Shown here: piece by piece, positions 23,209 through 31,156 of the stretch | How positions within the stretch are numbered: the stretch's first letter is position 1 | How the letters are laid out: each line of letters starts with the position of its first letter | Source: Curtobacterium sp. MCSS17_007 | Lineage (GTDB): Bacteria; Actinomycetota; Actinomycetes; Actinomycetales; Microbacteriaceae | Assembly (NCBI RefSeq): GCF_003234175.2 | Contig: NZ_CP126257.1 | Coordinates: forward strand, 3,245,446-3,309,445 | Reading direction: 5' to 3' | Length of the DNA stretch: 64,000 nucleotides | Translations under genes and position numbers: made by a program | The notes under the pieces: model-generated | Told to the model about the DNA's origin: nothing | The model's input: only the letters and a program-made list of their open reading frames with translations | Database searches by the model: none

Positions 23209-24192
23209 ATGCCCCAGCTCCCCGTCGTCTTCGAGGTCGGCTCCATCATCGCGCTCGTCGCGATCCTGGTCGTCGACCTGCTCATCGTCGCCCGCCGACC
23301 GCACGTGCCGAGCCTGCGGGAGTCCGGGGCGTGGGTGGGCGTCTACGTCGGGCTGGCGCTCGTCTTCGCCGTGCTCATGCTCGTGTTCGCGGGCGGGGAC
23401 GCCGCGGGGCAGTTCGTCGCCGGCTGGCTCACCGAGTACAGCCTGAGCATCGACAACCTGTTCGTCTTCGTCATCATCATGGCCCGGTTCAGCGTGCCGA
23501 AGGCGATCCAGCAGGAGGTGCTGATGCTCGGCATCATCATCGCCCTGGTGCTGCGCGGGGTGTTCATCCTGGTGGGCGCCCAGCTCATCGAGGACTTCAC
23601 CTGGATCTTCTACCTGTTCGGGGCGTGGCTGATCTGGACCGCGATCCAGCAGCTCCGCGAGGACGACGACGAGGAACAGCAGGACAGCGCGCTCGTCCGA
23701 CTGCTCCGCCGACGCGTCCGGATCACGGACGAGTTCGACGGCATGAAGTTCCGGGTGACCCACGACGGGGCCCGGCACTTCACGCCGCTGCTCATCGTCC
23801 TCATCGCGATCGGCACCACCGACCTGCTCTTCGCGCTCGACTCGATCCCGGCGATCTTCGGCATCACCGAGAGCGCGTTCATCGTCTTCACCGCGAACGT
23901 CTTCGCCCTGATGGGCCTCCGGCAGCTGTACTTCCTGCTCGGCGGGCTGCTCGAGCGCCTGGTCTACCTGAAGTACGGGATCGCGCTCATCCTCGCGTTC
24001 ATCGGCGTCAAGCTCGTCCTGCACGCCCTGCACGAGAACGAGCTGCCGTTCGTCAACGGCGGCGAGGGCTTCTCGTGGGCGCCGGAGATCCCCACGTGGG
24101 TGTCACTCGTGGTGATCCTCGTCGCGATGGCGGGTGCGACCGGGGCGAGCCTGGTGCGGATGCGGCACGACAGCACGGTCGGCCAGCGCTGA
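23209..24192 (+). CDS. TerC/Alx family integral membrane protein
   Basis: 327 residues from ATG at 23209, chosen because CAGACT, a -10-like box, lies 6 bases upstream; upstream in-frame starts exist. About eight helices. 'WLTEYSLSIDNLFVFVIIMA' and 'IGTTDLLFALDSIPAIFGIT' are the two TerC signatures with conserved acidic residues in the membrane. Alx/TerC proteins move or sense metals (Mn2+ in relatives) and support metalation of exported proteins. Named for tellurite resistance, but no ter genes are nearby. Confidence 0.94.
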   Translation: MPQLPVVFEVGSIIALVAILVVDLLIVARRPHVPSLRESGAWVGVYVGLALVFAVLMLVFAGGDAAGQFVAGWLTEYSLSIDNLFVFVIIMARFSVPKAIQQEVLMLGIIIALVLRGVFILVGAQLIEDFTWIFYLFGAWLIWTAIQQLREDDDEEQQDSALVRLLRRRVRITDEFDGMKFRVTHDGARHFTPLLIVLIAIGTTDLLFALDSIPAIFGITESAFIVFTANVFALMGLRQLYFLLGGLLERLVYLKYGIALILAFIGVKLVLHALHENELPFVNGGEGFSWAPEIPTWVSLVVILVAMAGATGASLVRMRHDSTVGQR

Positions 24193-24222
24193 CCCGACCC
24201 GCCGGGGCGTCCACCCGCACGC

Positions 24223-25209
24223 TCACCTGCGGAGCGTCTCCTTCGGCGTCTCGCCGAAGCGCTGCCGGTACGTGCCCGAGAACCGACCGAGGTGGAAGAA
24301 CCCCCACCGTCGGGCGATCGCCGAGACGGTCGCCGATCCGGGTGCGGCGACCAGCAGTTCGGCACGGACACGGCGCAACCGCAGCTCGTGCACGTACGTC
24401 ATCGGCGTCACGCCGAGCAGCCGTCGGAACCCCTCCTGCGTGCTCCGGACGCTCAGCCCGGCGGCAGCGGCGATCTGCTCCACGGTCAGGGGTTCTCCCG
24501 CGTGGGCGTGGACGAACTCGACCGCGGCACGGATCCGCGCGCTCCTCGGCCGGAGCAGTTCCGGGGGCAGCTCCTCCTCCTGCGGCGGGAAGAGCGAGAG
24601 GAACGCCGCCGCGACCGACCGCGTCGCCTCGTGCCAGGCCAGGGGCGCCGGCTCCGCGTCGGTGAGGACGGCCGTCGCCGCCGTCAGGGCGTCCCGCCAC
24701 GCCGTGAGGGCGGTGGGGTCGGGACGCCTCCCGACGTCGAGGCACAGGGACCGGACCGCCGTGCCGGCCCGTTCGCTCGCCACGTCGTGGACGAGCGTGC
24801 GGTCGAGGTGGACCAGGCGCGCGTCGAAGTCGGTCGCCTCGAAGACGAGCTCGTGGCCGTCCGGGGACAGGGCCGGCCGCATCGACGGCAGGGGGAGCGG
24901 GTCACCGAGGGTGTCGAGGACGATCGAGCCGGCCGTGAGCCAGTGCACGACGTAGTCGTCCCCGCCGACGTGCACCTCACCGCGGAGGAACCCGTGCACC
25001 TGCGAGCGCCGGAGGGTCAGCGCCGCGTCACCGACCGCGGTGTAGCGGTACGAGTACGGTCCGTCCGTGGTCGTGCTGTGCCAGTGGTTGCCCGCGTACA
25101 TCCCCGGCAGTGTGGCCATCGCCTCGTCCGGGGTCGTGCCCGCCGCCTCGAGCCGGACCTCCGGTCGCCACGGGCCGGACTCCGTCCCGAGCGTGCGCAC
25201 GTTCGACAC
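24223..25209 (-). CDS. AraC family transcriptional regulator
   Basis: 328 residues from GTG at 25209 behind GGAGG. The C-terminal AraC domain has both helix-turn-helix motifs: 'LTVEQIAAAAGLSVRSTQEG' with 'FRRLLGVTPMTYVHELRLRR', and 'ATVSAIARRWGFFHLGRFSG' with 'TYRQRFGETPKETL'. The second follows the consensus '..GF.....F...F...FG..P'. The N-terminal domain resembles the AraC-binding-domain-like type and its ligand is unknown. The target genes are not obvious; the TerC gene converges on it. Confidence 0.93.
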   Translation of the reverse strand: MSNVRTLGTESGPWRPEVRLEAAGTTPDEAMATLPGMYAGNHWHSTTTDGPYSYRYTAVGDAALTLRRSQVHGFLRGEVHVGGDDYVVHWLTAGSIVLDTLGDPLPLPSMRPALSPDGHELVFEATDFDARLVHLDRTLVHDVASERAGTAVRSLCLDVGRRPDPTALTAWRDALTAATAVLTDAEPAPLAWHEATRSVAAAFLSLFPPQEEELPPELLRPRSARIRAAVEFVHAHAGEPLTVEQIAAAAGLSVRSTQEGFRRLLGVTPMTYVHELRLRRVRAELLVAAPGSATVSAIARRWGFFHLGRFSGTYRQRFGETPKETLRR

Positions 25210-25315
25210 AGTGGGCCTCCTGATCTCCTGGTCCCCCGGGGCGGTGACCGGATGCTACGGAGGAGCAGCGCGTCCGGGGAAGGAAGAAGTCCGGATCACG
25301 CGGCGTGAGCCGACC

Positions 25316-25342
25316 GGAGGCGGTGATCTGCGCCTCCCGTCC
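25316..25342. repeat. Degenerate copy of the palindrome family
   Basis: GGAGGCG (25316-25322) and CGCCTCC (25331-25337) pair, and the right arm extends with the family sequence CCGTCCGT. The left outer arm is lost. It lies between divergent genes, unlike the intact copies. Confidence 0.55.
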
Positions 25343-25372
25343 GTCCCACTGCGCCGGCCGTACCGTGGACGC

Positions 25373-25540
25373 ATGACGACGGCGCTGACCAGGACCGACC
25401 CGCAGGGCGCCGACCAGGAGGCGTGGCCGGTGGAGGGCAGCGCGCCGCTCGCCTCGGTGGCCTGCGCCGTCCTCCGCCGGGACCGGGCGTCAGGACGCGC
25501 GACGACGTTCGAGTGGGACGACCTGACGCTCGACGACTGA
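25373..25540 (+). CDS. Small hypothetical protein (55 aa)
   Basis: It starts at ATG 25373 with TACCGT exactly 6 bases upstream, and ends 'TTFEWDDLTLDD'. It is acidic at the C-terminus and has no membrane segment. I do not recognise a family. The leaderless-type promoter and strong third-position GC support a real gene. It converges on the next gene with 5 bases between stops. Confidence 0.5.
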   Translation: MTTALTRTDPQGADQEAWPVEGSAPLASVACAVLRRDRASGRATTFEWDDLTLDD

Positions 25541-25545
25541 GTCCG

Positions 25546-25908
25546 TCAGGAGGGCTCGTCGACGAGTGCGATGAAGCGACTGCCGACACCGTGCACCTGG
25601 TGCCGGGTGGTCCCGGCCGCGGGGCGCGGTGCCTCGTCCAGGTCGTGGTCGTCGCACACGAGCAGGGTCCAGTCCGGCCACCACTTCTTCGGCCGCTCCT
25701 GCTCGGAGGCGCCGCACACGGCGCACTCGAGGTGCGCCCAGACCTTCTTCGCGCCGGTCCGGTTCGCGCGGGACTGGGCGAGCCAGGCGGGCGGGTCCTG
25801 CTCGAGCGCCGCGAGGTCGGCCTCGCTGATGTGCGACGGGACGCCGTGGCGGGCCGCCATCTCGAGGGGGATGTCGAGCCGGATGGCGGCGTCACGTCGG
25901 GAGAGCAT
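25546..25908 (-). CDS. Zinc-ribbon-like hypothetical protein (120 aa)
   Basis: 120 residues from ATG at 25908, with TACCCT (25915-25920) 6 bases upstream as a leaderless -10 box. The start 'MLSRRDAAIRLDIPLEMAAR' resembles a small DNA- or RNA-binding helix bundle. 'CAVCG...' and '...LVCDDHD' form a CxxC/CxxH set that could bind zinc. Function unknown. Confidence 0.7.
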   Translation of the reverse strand: MLSRRDAAIRLDIPLEMAARHGVPSHISEADLAALEQDPPAWLAQSRANRTGAKKVWAHLECAVCGASEQERPKKWWPDWTLLVCDDHDLDEAPRPAAGTTRHQVHGVGSRFIALVDEPS

Positions 25909-25967
25909 CGGTCCAGGGTAGGTCGTCCGGGTCGACCAGCACGCCCACGGGGCCGCGGCAGGGGAGT

Positions 25968-26606
25968 TCACCGGACGGCGCGGGACTCCTCCGGGAGCGG
26001 TTCGGTGAGACCGAGGATGCAGCCCTCGACCGCGGTGACCCGGACCTGCTCGGTGTCGTCGTGCAGGACGCTCTGGCTCACGGCACCCACGTGCGCCGCG
26101 ACCACCGCGCGCGTGAAGAGCGCCGGGTCGACGGTGGGCCGGAGCCCGATGCGCGCGAGGCTGCCGACCAGGAGCGGCTGCAGGGTGTCGTGGAAGTGGT
26201 CCGTGTGCTCGCGCAGCAACCGGTTGACGGTCTCGTCGTGGCGGGCGCGGGTGATGAGGACCGAGCGGATGGCGTACCACTTCTCCTCCGGCGGGAGCCC
26301 CCCGACCACACCGCGGACGACGTCGTCGAGCGAGGGGTGCTCGGCGGCCCGGGCGTCGTCGAGCATGCCGCCGAGGAGCTCGGAGACCAGGGCGGCCTGC
26401 TGCTCGTAGACGGCGAAGAAGAGCTCGTCGACACTGCGGAAGTTCGAGTAGAACGCCCCACGGGTGAACCCGGCCCGGGTCACGATCGCCTCGACGCTCA
26501 CCGCGGTGGTGCCGGTCTCGTCGAACACGGCCTCGGCGGCGGCGACGAGCTGTGCGCGGGTGCTGCTGCGGCGTCGGACCGGCCGATCCGGGGCTGGGGT
26601 GCTCAT
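25968..26606 (-). CDS. TetR family transcriptional regulator
   Basis: 212 residues from ATG at 26606. The N-terminal helix-turn-helix 'TRAQLVAAAEAVFDETGTTA' with 'VSVEAIVTRAGFTRGAFYSN' and 'FRSVDELFFAV' is canonical. The start lies 9 bases after the stop of the acetoacetate-decarboxylase-like gene. It also has its own TAGCGT 6 bases before the ATG, overlapping that stop, so it is both co-transcribed and separately promoted. It probably represses the divergent pair upstream through GTACTGAGTAC. Confidence 0.94.
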   Translation of the reverse strand: MSTPAPDRPVRRRSSTRAQLVAAAEAVFDETGTTAVSVEAIVTRAGFTRGAFYSNFRSVDELFFAVYEQQAALVSELLGGMLDDARAAEHPSLDDVVRGVVGGLPPEEKWYAIRSVLITRARHDETVNRLLREHTDHFHDTLQPLLVGSLARIGLRPTVDPALFTRAVVAAHVGAVSQSVLHDDTEQVRVTAVEGCILGLTEPLPEESRAVR

Positions 26607-26615
26607 GTGGTCACG

Positions 26616-27377
26616 CTACTGAGTCGCCTGCGTGTCCAGTGCGGCGAGGTAGTCGTGGACGGGCCGGACGGGTGCGAGGGTCAGGTCGGTGACGATGTGC
26701 GAGGCACTGACGACCTCGAGCACGGGCAGGTCCGCCATGGGTGCCAGGGCGTGCGCGAACAACTGCAGCCGGGCGGGGCCGGTCCAGGCCTCCTTGACCG
26801 TGAGGTCGGTGATCTCGGTGCGGACCAGGTGCGCCGCGCGGAGGCCCTGGGTGAAGACGTCCGGCACGAGCTTGACCATGAACGTCGGGACGGCGATCTG
26901 CGCCCTCGCTTCCTCGTGGTCGAGCGGCTCCCACTCGTACGCCATCGTCGCCGTCGCGACCCGCTCGGTGCCGCGGTCGAGGGTGCCGACGAGAGCGCCC
27001 TCGTCGACGCGGAGCCGCGGGGTGCCGAGCACCTTCGGGTAGGCGCTGAGCTCACGGCCGGAGACGGTCGCGGCGAAGTTGTCGAGGTACATCGCGTGCA
27101 GGTACTCACCGTGCTCGCCGTCGAGGGTGACCTGGATCGCCTGACCGGACTCGACGTAGGGGCCGTACCCGTCGACCTCGCCCATCTTCATGACCTCGAA
27201 CCGCACGAGGGGCTCCTCGACCACGAGCGGCTCCGGGACGACCGCGCGGAGTGCGTCGGGGTCGGTGCGGTACACGACGTTCAGGTACTCGCGGTCGGTG
27301 AACCGGGTCGCGCGCAGCGGGTAGACGGGGGCGGCGAGCGGGGTGGTGCCGCGCTGCAGTGCTTCGAGCGGAGTCAT
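26616..27377 (-). CDS. Acetoacetate decarboxylase family protein
   Basis: 253 residues from ATG at 27377. The family Schiff-base Lys is present at position 115 in 'GRELSAYPKVLGTPRL', the same number as in the clostridial enzyme. 'RFEVMKMGEVDGYGPYVES' and 'SASHIVTDLTLAPVRPVHDY' are other conserved parts. Acetoacetate decarboxylase releases CO2 from acetoacetate to give acetone; many homologues act on other beta-keto acids. It is divergent from a 3-hydroxyacyl-CoA dehydrogenase-like gene and followed by tetR, which suggests one degradative regulon. Confidence 0.88.
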   Translation of the reverse strand: MTPLEALQRGTTPLAAPVYPLRATRFTDREYLNVVYRTDPDALRAVVPEPLVVEEPLVRFEVMKMGEVDGYGPYVESGQAIQVTLDGEHGEYLHAMYLDNFAATVSGRELSAYPKVLGTPRLRVDEGALVGTLDRGTERVATATMAYEWEPLDHEEARAQIAVPTFMVKLVPDVFTQGLRAAHLVRTEITDLTVKEAWTGPARLQLFAHALAPMADLPVLEVVSASHIVTDLTLAPVRPVHDYLAALDTQATQ

Positions 27378-27393
27378 GGTGTCGACCTTCCGG

Positions 27394-27421
27394 TTGCGAT
27401 ACGGATCGTACTGAGTACAGT
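27394..27421. promoter_or_regulatory. Divergent promoter/operator of the decarboxylase and dehydrogenase genes
   Basis: TTGCGA (27394-27399), a 16-base spacer and TACAGT (27416-27421) face the dehydrogenase gene. TACGGATCGTA and GTACTGAGTAC (27408-27418), two overlapping palindromes, fill the spacer. They are a plausible TetR site. Confidence 0.55.
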
Positions 27422-27486
27422 TTGCATCGGCGGGATCGAGCACACAAGCCCGGTTCCCGGACCACGTCTCCACGAGAGGAACCGGC

Positions 27487-28350
27487 ATGACCTTCCAGCT
27501 GCCCCAGGACGTCCAGTCCCGTCCGGTCACCGTGATCGGGGGTGGCACGCTCGGCCGCCGCATCGCCCTGATGTTCGCCAGCGGTGGCGCGGACACCCGG
27601 GTGTACGACCTGTCCGAGCAGGTCCGCTCCGACGCGGTGGCGTACGTCGAGCAGACCCTGCCGGAGGTCGTCGCCTCGCGCCAGGGCGCCGTCGCGGGCA
27701 CGGTCCGCGGTGACGACGACCTCACGACCGCGGTCGACGGTGCGTGGCTGGTCGTCGAGGCGATCCCCGAGCGCCTCGAACTGAAGACGACGGTCTTCGG
27801 GCAGCTCGACCGAGCCGTCGCCGCGGACACGATCCTCGCGAGCAACTCGTCGTCGTACGCGTCACGCCTGATGATCGACGAGGTCGAGCACCCCGAGCGG
27901 GTGCTGAACATGCACTTCTACATGCCGCCCCGGCAGAACGCCGTCGACCTGATGAGCGACGGCCAGACCGACCCGGCGGTCCTGGCCTTCCTGCAGGAGC
28001 AGCTGCCCCGCTACGGCGTCTTCCCGTTCGTCGCGCACCGGGAGTCGACCGGCTTCATCTTCAACCGCATCTGGGCCGCCATCAAGCGGGAGTCGCTGGC
28101 CGTCGTCGCCGACGGCGTCTCCACGCCCGAGGACGTCGACGCGATGTTCCAGGTGAACTCCGGCGCACCCGCCGGCCCGTTCCGGATGATGGACCAGGTC
28201 GGCCTCGACGTCGTGCTCGACATCGAGGACCACTACGCCGCAGAGGACCCGCACCTGCCCGAGGGCCCGCGGAAGCTCCTGCACGAGTACGTCGACGCCG
28301 GCCACCTCGGGGTCAAGACCGGCCGCGGCTTCTACACCTACGACCACTGA
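27487..28350 (+). CDS. 3-hydroxyacyl-CoA dehydrogenase family protein
   Basis: 287 residues from ATG at 27487 behind GAGAGGA. 'VTVIGGGTLGRRIALMFASG' is the NAD-binding motif. 'ILASNSSSY' and 'HPERVLNMHFYMPPRQNAVD' supply the catalytic Ser/His region (HxxxP), and 'GFIFNRIWAAIKRESL' begins the C-terminal helical domain. It would oxidise a 3-hydroxyacyl-CoA or similar beta-hydroxy acid. Together with the decarboxylase this could make a beta-keto acid and split off CO2. A strong hairpin follows. Confidence 0.92.
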   Translation: MTFQLPQDVQSRPVTVIGGGTLGRRIALMFASGGADTRVYDLSEQVRSDAVAYVEQTLPEVVASRQGAVAGTVRGDDDLTTAVDGAWLVVEAIPERLELKTTVFGQLDRAVAADTILASNSSSYASRLMIDEVEHPERVLNMHFYMPPRQNAVDLMSDGQTDPAVLAFLQEQLPRYGVFPFVAHRESTGFIFNRIWAAIKRESLAVVADGVSTPEDVDAMFQVNSGAPAGPFRMMDQVGLDVVLDIEDHYAAEDPHLPEGPRKLLHEYVDAGHLGVKTGRGFYTYDH

Positions 28351-28357
28351 CGGGCCA

Positions 28358-28380
28358 CGTGCAGCCCCGAGGGCTGCACG
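28358..28380 (+). terminator. Hairpin after the dehydrogenase gene
   Basis: CGTGCAGCCC and GGGCTGCACG are 10-bp perfect arms with a 3-base loop, 7 bases past the stop. There is no T-run, as is usual in very GC-rich actinobacteria. Confidence 0.75.
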
Positions 28381-28422
28381 GACCGTCACGGCTGGACCGA
28401 CGGGCGGGCCGGCGGGCCGCCT

Positions 28423-28470
28423 GTCGGACGGGAGGCGCGGGGGTACCCGACACCGCGCCTCCCGTCCGAC
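28423..28470. repeat. Palindrome family copy 6 (18-bp arms)
   Basis: Arms 28423-28440 and 28453-28470 are perfect, with a 12-base loop. It lies between convergent genes (dehydrogenase and GAF protein) and 43 bases past the previous hairpin. It is the rightmost copy seen. Confidence 0.9.
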
Positions 28471-28480
28471 GCCGCAACCG

Positions 28481-29599
28481 TCACGCCACCGGCGTGCGGT
28501 GCGCTCCACCGGACCCGAACCGGGTGGAGTCCTCGGGGCGGTACAGGGCGTCGCGCGCCAGGACGGCGAAGTCCCGGAGCAGGTCGAGCTCGACCGTGTC
28601 CTCGCGTCGCGGGGTCGGGTCGAACACGCACACCGCGCCGATCCTGGTCCCGTCCACGCTCTCCAGCGGATGGCCCGCGTAGAAGCGGATCCGCCCGCGC
28701 CGGGCGATCCGGGGGCGGTCAGGGTCCCACGCGTCCCCGATCACCATCGCACCGGACCGCAGCACGGTCGAGCGGCAGAAGGAGTCCTGCAGCGCCTGGC
28801 TCCCGCGCGGGATCCAGGTGCTCGCCGCCGACCACTGCCGTCCCTCCGGCAGGAACGTGATCGCGGCCCCCTTCGTGCCGAACAGCTCCGTCATGTGCTG
28901 GACCAGCCGGTCGAGCGCGGCGTCGGCCGGTGCGTCCACGATGCCGAGGCGACGGATCGCGTCGTAGCGGTGTGCGAAGGGCTGCGGGGTGGAGCGCAGC
29001 CACTGCGGGCTCCCCGCACGGGAGCGCTGCTGCTCCAGCAGCAGCTGCGTGACCTCGAGGAGGAACGACGGGACGCCCGAGGTCGCGTCGGCCTCCACCC
29101 GCAGGACGACCAGGTCCGGACGTGCGCGGTGGAGCGCTGCCACGAGGTCGGTCCGGTCCTCGTCGTGCGCGAGGGCGAGCACGATCTCCGCGGTCGGTGC
29201 GAGCCGGGGCCGGAGCTGGTCGACCAGGACGAGCGCCTCCTCGGCCGCGCCGACGACCGCGGTGGTCGTCGTGCGGCTGTGGACGACGCTGCCGGACAGG
29301 CAGACCATCACGACGTCGTGGTTGGCGAGGTGGATCCCGTTCCCGGCCGCGACCAGGGTCTGGCCGGTCCAGCTCGACCAGGGCACGGCGGTGACGTCGG
29401 CGCCGCGTCCGGTGCGGGCGGCCAGGGCCTGGGCCGTCCGTCGAGCAGCGGGGTGCAGGGGGAGGCCGGGTGCGAAGACCGCGTCCCCGAAGACCAGGAC
29501 ACGGTCCGGGTCGGGGCCGCTCGCCGACGCGGTGACGATCCGCGTCGAGGACGGACGGGTGGGCAGGTGGGGGGCTTCCAGCATGGGCATCGTCGACAT
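28481..29599 (-). CDS. GAF domain-containing protein
   Basis: 372 residues from ATG at 29599. The C-terminal part (about 215-355) is a GAF domain of the kind seen in actinobacterial signalling proteins: 'RYDAIRRLGIVDAPADAALD', 'ITFLPEGRQWSAAST', 'DSFCRSTV' and 'RIRFYAGHPLESVDGTRIGA' with 'VCVFDPTPR'. The N-terminal 200 residues resemble an SGNH- or Rossmann-like module ('RVLVFGDAVFAPG', 'DVVMVCLSGSV') that I cannot assign. No output domain is attached, so it is a stand-alone sensor or partner. Confidence 0.78.
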   Translation of the reverse strand: MSTMPMLEAPHLPTRPSSTRIVTASASGPDPDRVLVFGDAVFAPGLPLHPAARRTAQALAARTGRGADVTAVPWSSWTGQTLVAAGNGIHLANHDVVMVCLSGSVVHSRTTTTAVVGAAEEALVLVDQLRPRLAPTAEIVLALAHDEDRTDLVAALHRARPDLVVLRVEADATSGVPSFLLEVTQLLLEQQRSRAGSPQWLRSTPQPFAHRYDAIRRLGIVDAPADAALDRLVQHMTELFGTKGAAITFLPEGRQWSAASTWIPRGSQALQDSFCRSTVLRSGAMVIGDAWDPDRPRIARRGRIRFYAGHPLESVDGTRIGAVCVFDPTPRREDTVELDLLRDFAVLARDALYRPEDSTRFGSGGAHRTPVA

Positions 29600-29873
29600 C
29601 CCTGGGTGAGGTGGAGCTGCTCCCGGATCACCTGCGGTCCCGGGAGCACGTGGGGCAGGTGTCCCCGAATTGTTCCCCCGCGGTTCATCGAACGTGCGGC
29701 CCCAGCGCTGGGGGTTGACTGCGGTCCGTGGTGGCGGTTTGATGCGCAGCCGGGCTCGGGCTCGGGCTCGGGCTGGGGCTGGGGCTCGGACTCGGGCTCG
29801 GGCTCGGGCTCGGTGCGAGGACGACCTGCGCGACCTCCACGGCTCCGCCGGTCGACGGCCGCCTGATCCGAGG
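29600..29873. repeat. Intergenic region with GGGCTC hexanucleotide repeat
   Basis: At 29751-29813 a 6-base unit GGGCTC (variants GGGCTG, GGACTC) is repeated about ten times. No coding potential was recognised in the rest of the gap between the GAF and VOC genes. Confidence 0.85.
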
Positions 29874-30248
29874 TCAGCGGGCCGCCGACCTGCTGAACAG
29901 GTTGACGACGTTGCCGTCGGGGTCGCGCACGAGCGCGGACCGGTTGCCCCACGGCATCGTGGTCGGTCCGAGGACGACGTCCTCCCGCGCGGGCTGGAGC
30001 GCCGCGAACGCAGCGTCGACGTCGGCGACCTCGAACTCGATCACGACGGACCGGTTCGTCGCGGGGAGGAGCGCCCCGTCGAGCACGGCGACGGTCGCCG
30101 TGCTCGCGATCGCGAGGGTCACGCCCGGGCCGCTGAACTGTGCGAAGACCGGTGCAGGACGCTCGGCCTGCTGCCCGGTGACCCGCTCGTAGAAGGCGAC
30201 GAGGCCGTCGAGGTCGTCGGTGACGATGCGGATGGATGCGAACGACAT
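29874..30248 (-). CDS. VOC family (glyoxalase/bleomycin-resistance fold) protein
   Basis: 124 residues from ATG at 30248. Paired beta-alpha-beta-beta-beta modules are seen: 'ASIRIVTDDLDGLVAFYERV' then 'SVVIEFEVADVDAAFAALQP' and 'RSALVRDPDGNVVNLFS'. The Asp/Glu-ended strands can bind a metal. Such proteins are dioxygenases, isomerases or antibiotic-binding proteins; no specific function can be named. The gene follows the broken WYL regulator, which may once have regulated it. Confidence 0.9.
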   Translation of the reverse strand: MSFASIRIVTDDLDGLVAFYERVTGQQAERPAPVFAQFSGPGVTLAIASTATVAVLDGALLPATNRSVVIEFEVADVDAAFAALQPAREDVVLGPTTMPWGNRSALVRDPDGNVVNLFSRSAAR

Positions 30249-30345
30249 GGGATTCCTCCGGTGGAGCTGACGGGGTGTGTGCACCAGCTTCACCGGAGGT
30301 CGCGACAGCGTCCTGTCGGTGTTCCCGGAAGAGCTCCGCTGCGTG

Positions 30346-31061
30346 TCAGTCGTCGATGACGGACCGCAACCGCCCGTGGGGGATCGCGAGGTCCTCGGCT
30401 CGGAGCGCACGCTGCGGGGCCGCTCGTCGGTCACCTCGACCGAGAGCATCCGGTCTCCCCGGAATGCGCGCACCTCGTCGCGGAGCCGGCACCACGCGAC
30501 CAGGTACCACTGCCCTTCCTTGCCGATGGATCCCAACGGTTCGACGTCGCGGGTGGACTCCGCACCGCTGGCGTCCCGGTAGCGGAGCCGCACGACGCGG
30601 TCCGCACGGAGCGCGTCGGCGAACGCAGTAAGCACGACCGGGTCGTCCTCGCCGCCCTCATCGCCCTCGTCGCCCTCCAGGAAGTGCACCCGTGAGGCGA
30701 GCGCAGTGGCGCGCGCGGCGTCCCCGTCGGGCATCACCGCGAGCACCTTGCGGGCTGCTGTCCGGGCCGCCTGCCGGAACGGACCGTGCCGGAGGGATCC
30801 GAGCCCGATCAGCACCGCGAGGGCTTCGTCCAGCGTGAAGCCTGCGGGTCCGAGCGTCGCCGACGCGTCGATGACGTACCCACCGGTCCGGCCGGGCTCC
30901 GCCCAGATCGGGAGGCCCGACTACTGCAGTGCCGCGAGGTCCCGTTCGATCGTGCGCACGGACACCTCGAACCGTTCCGCGAGACGGCGGGCACTCCGCG
31001 GCCGCGGCGACACGGCGCGCAACTCCTCCACGAGCCCGTAGAGACGATCGGTCCGGTTCAC
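30346..31061 (-). pseudogene. WYL-domain transcriptional regulator, broken by an in-frame stop and a 3' frameshift
   Basis: From GTG 31061 the frame reads a complete HTH_11-type start ('VNRTDRLYGLVEELRAVSPR', 'RLAERFEVSVRTIERDLAAL'). It then hits TAG at codon 47 (30921-30923), where relatives continue into 'SGLPIWAEPGRTGGY'. The same frame then gives the middle and WYL domain ('GKEGQWYLVAWCRLRDEVRA', 'FRGDRML'). Near 30,400 the expected ending 'ALRAEDLAIPHGRLRSVIDD' plus stop appears in a different frame. Two independent lesions make a true pseudogene likely, though sequencing error is possible. It was probably a ligand-sensing repressor of the YafY type. Confidence 0.8.
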
Positions 31062-31120
31062 CGACCCATCATCCGACAGGTCGCCCCGCAGTCACGTCGC
31101 GGTCCGCCCACTCCCGGCCG

Positions 31121-31156
31121 CCGGCGTCGGTCCGCTCACCGGCGTCGGTCCGCTCA
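31121..31156. repeat. 18-bp tandem duplication at SDR gene end
   Basis: CCGGCGTCGGTCCGCTCA occurs twice in direct succession (31121-31138, 31139-31156). The second copy contains the stop of the minus-strand SDR gene. Confidence 0.9.

Noticed and set aside
29752..30815. VOC gene fused to the WYL regulator as one long ORF
   Set aside because: The joint frame exists only because the regulator's 3' end is frameshifted; the VOC protein has its own ATG and a normal length.
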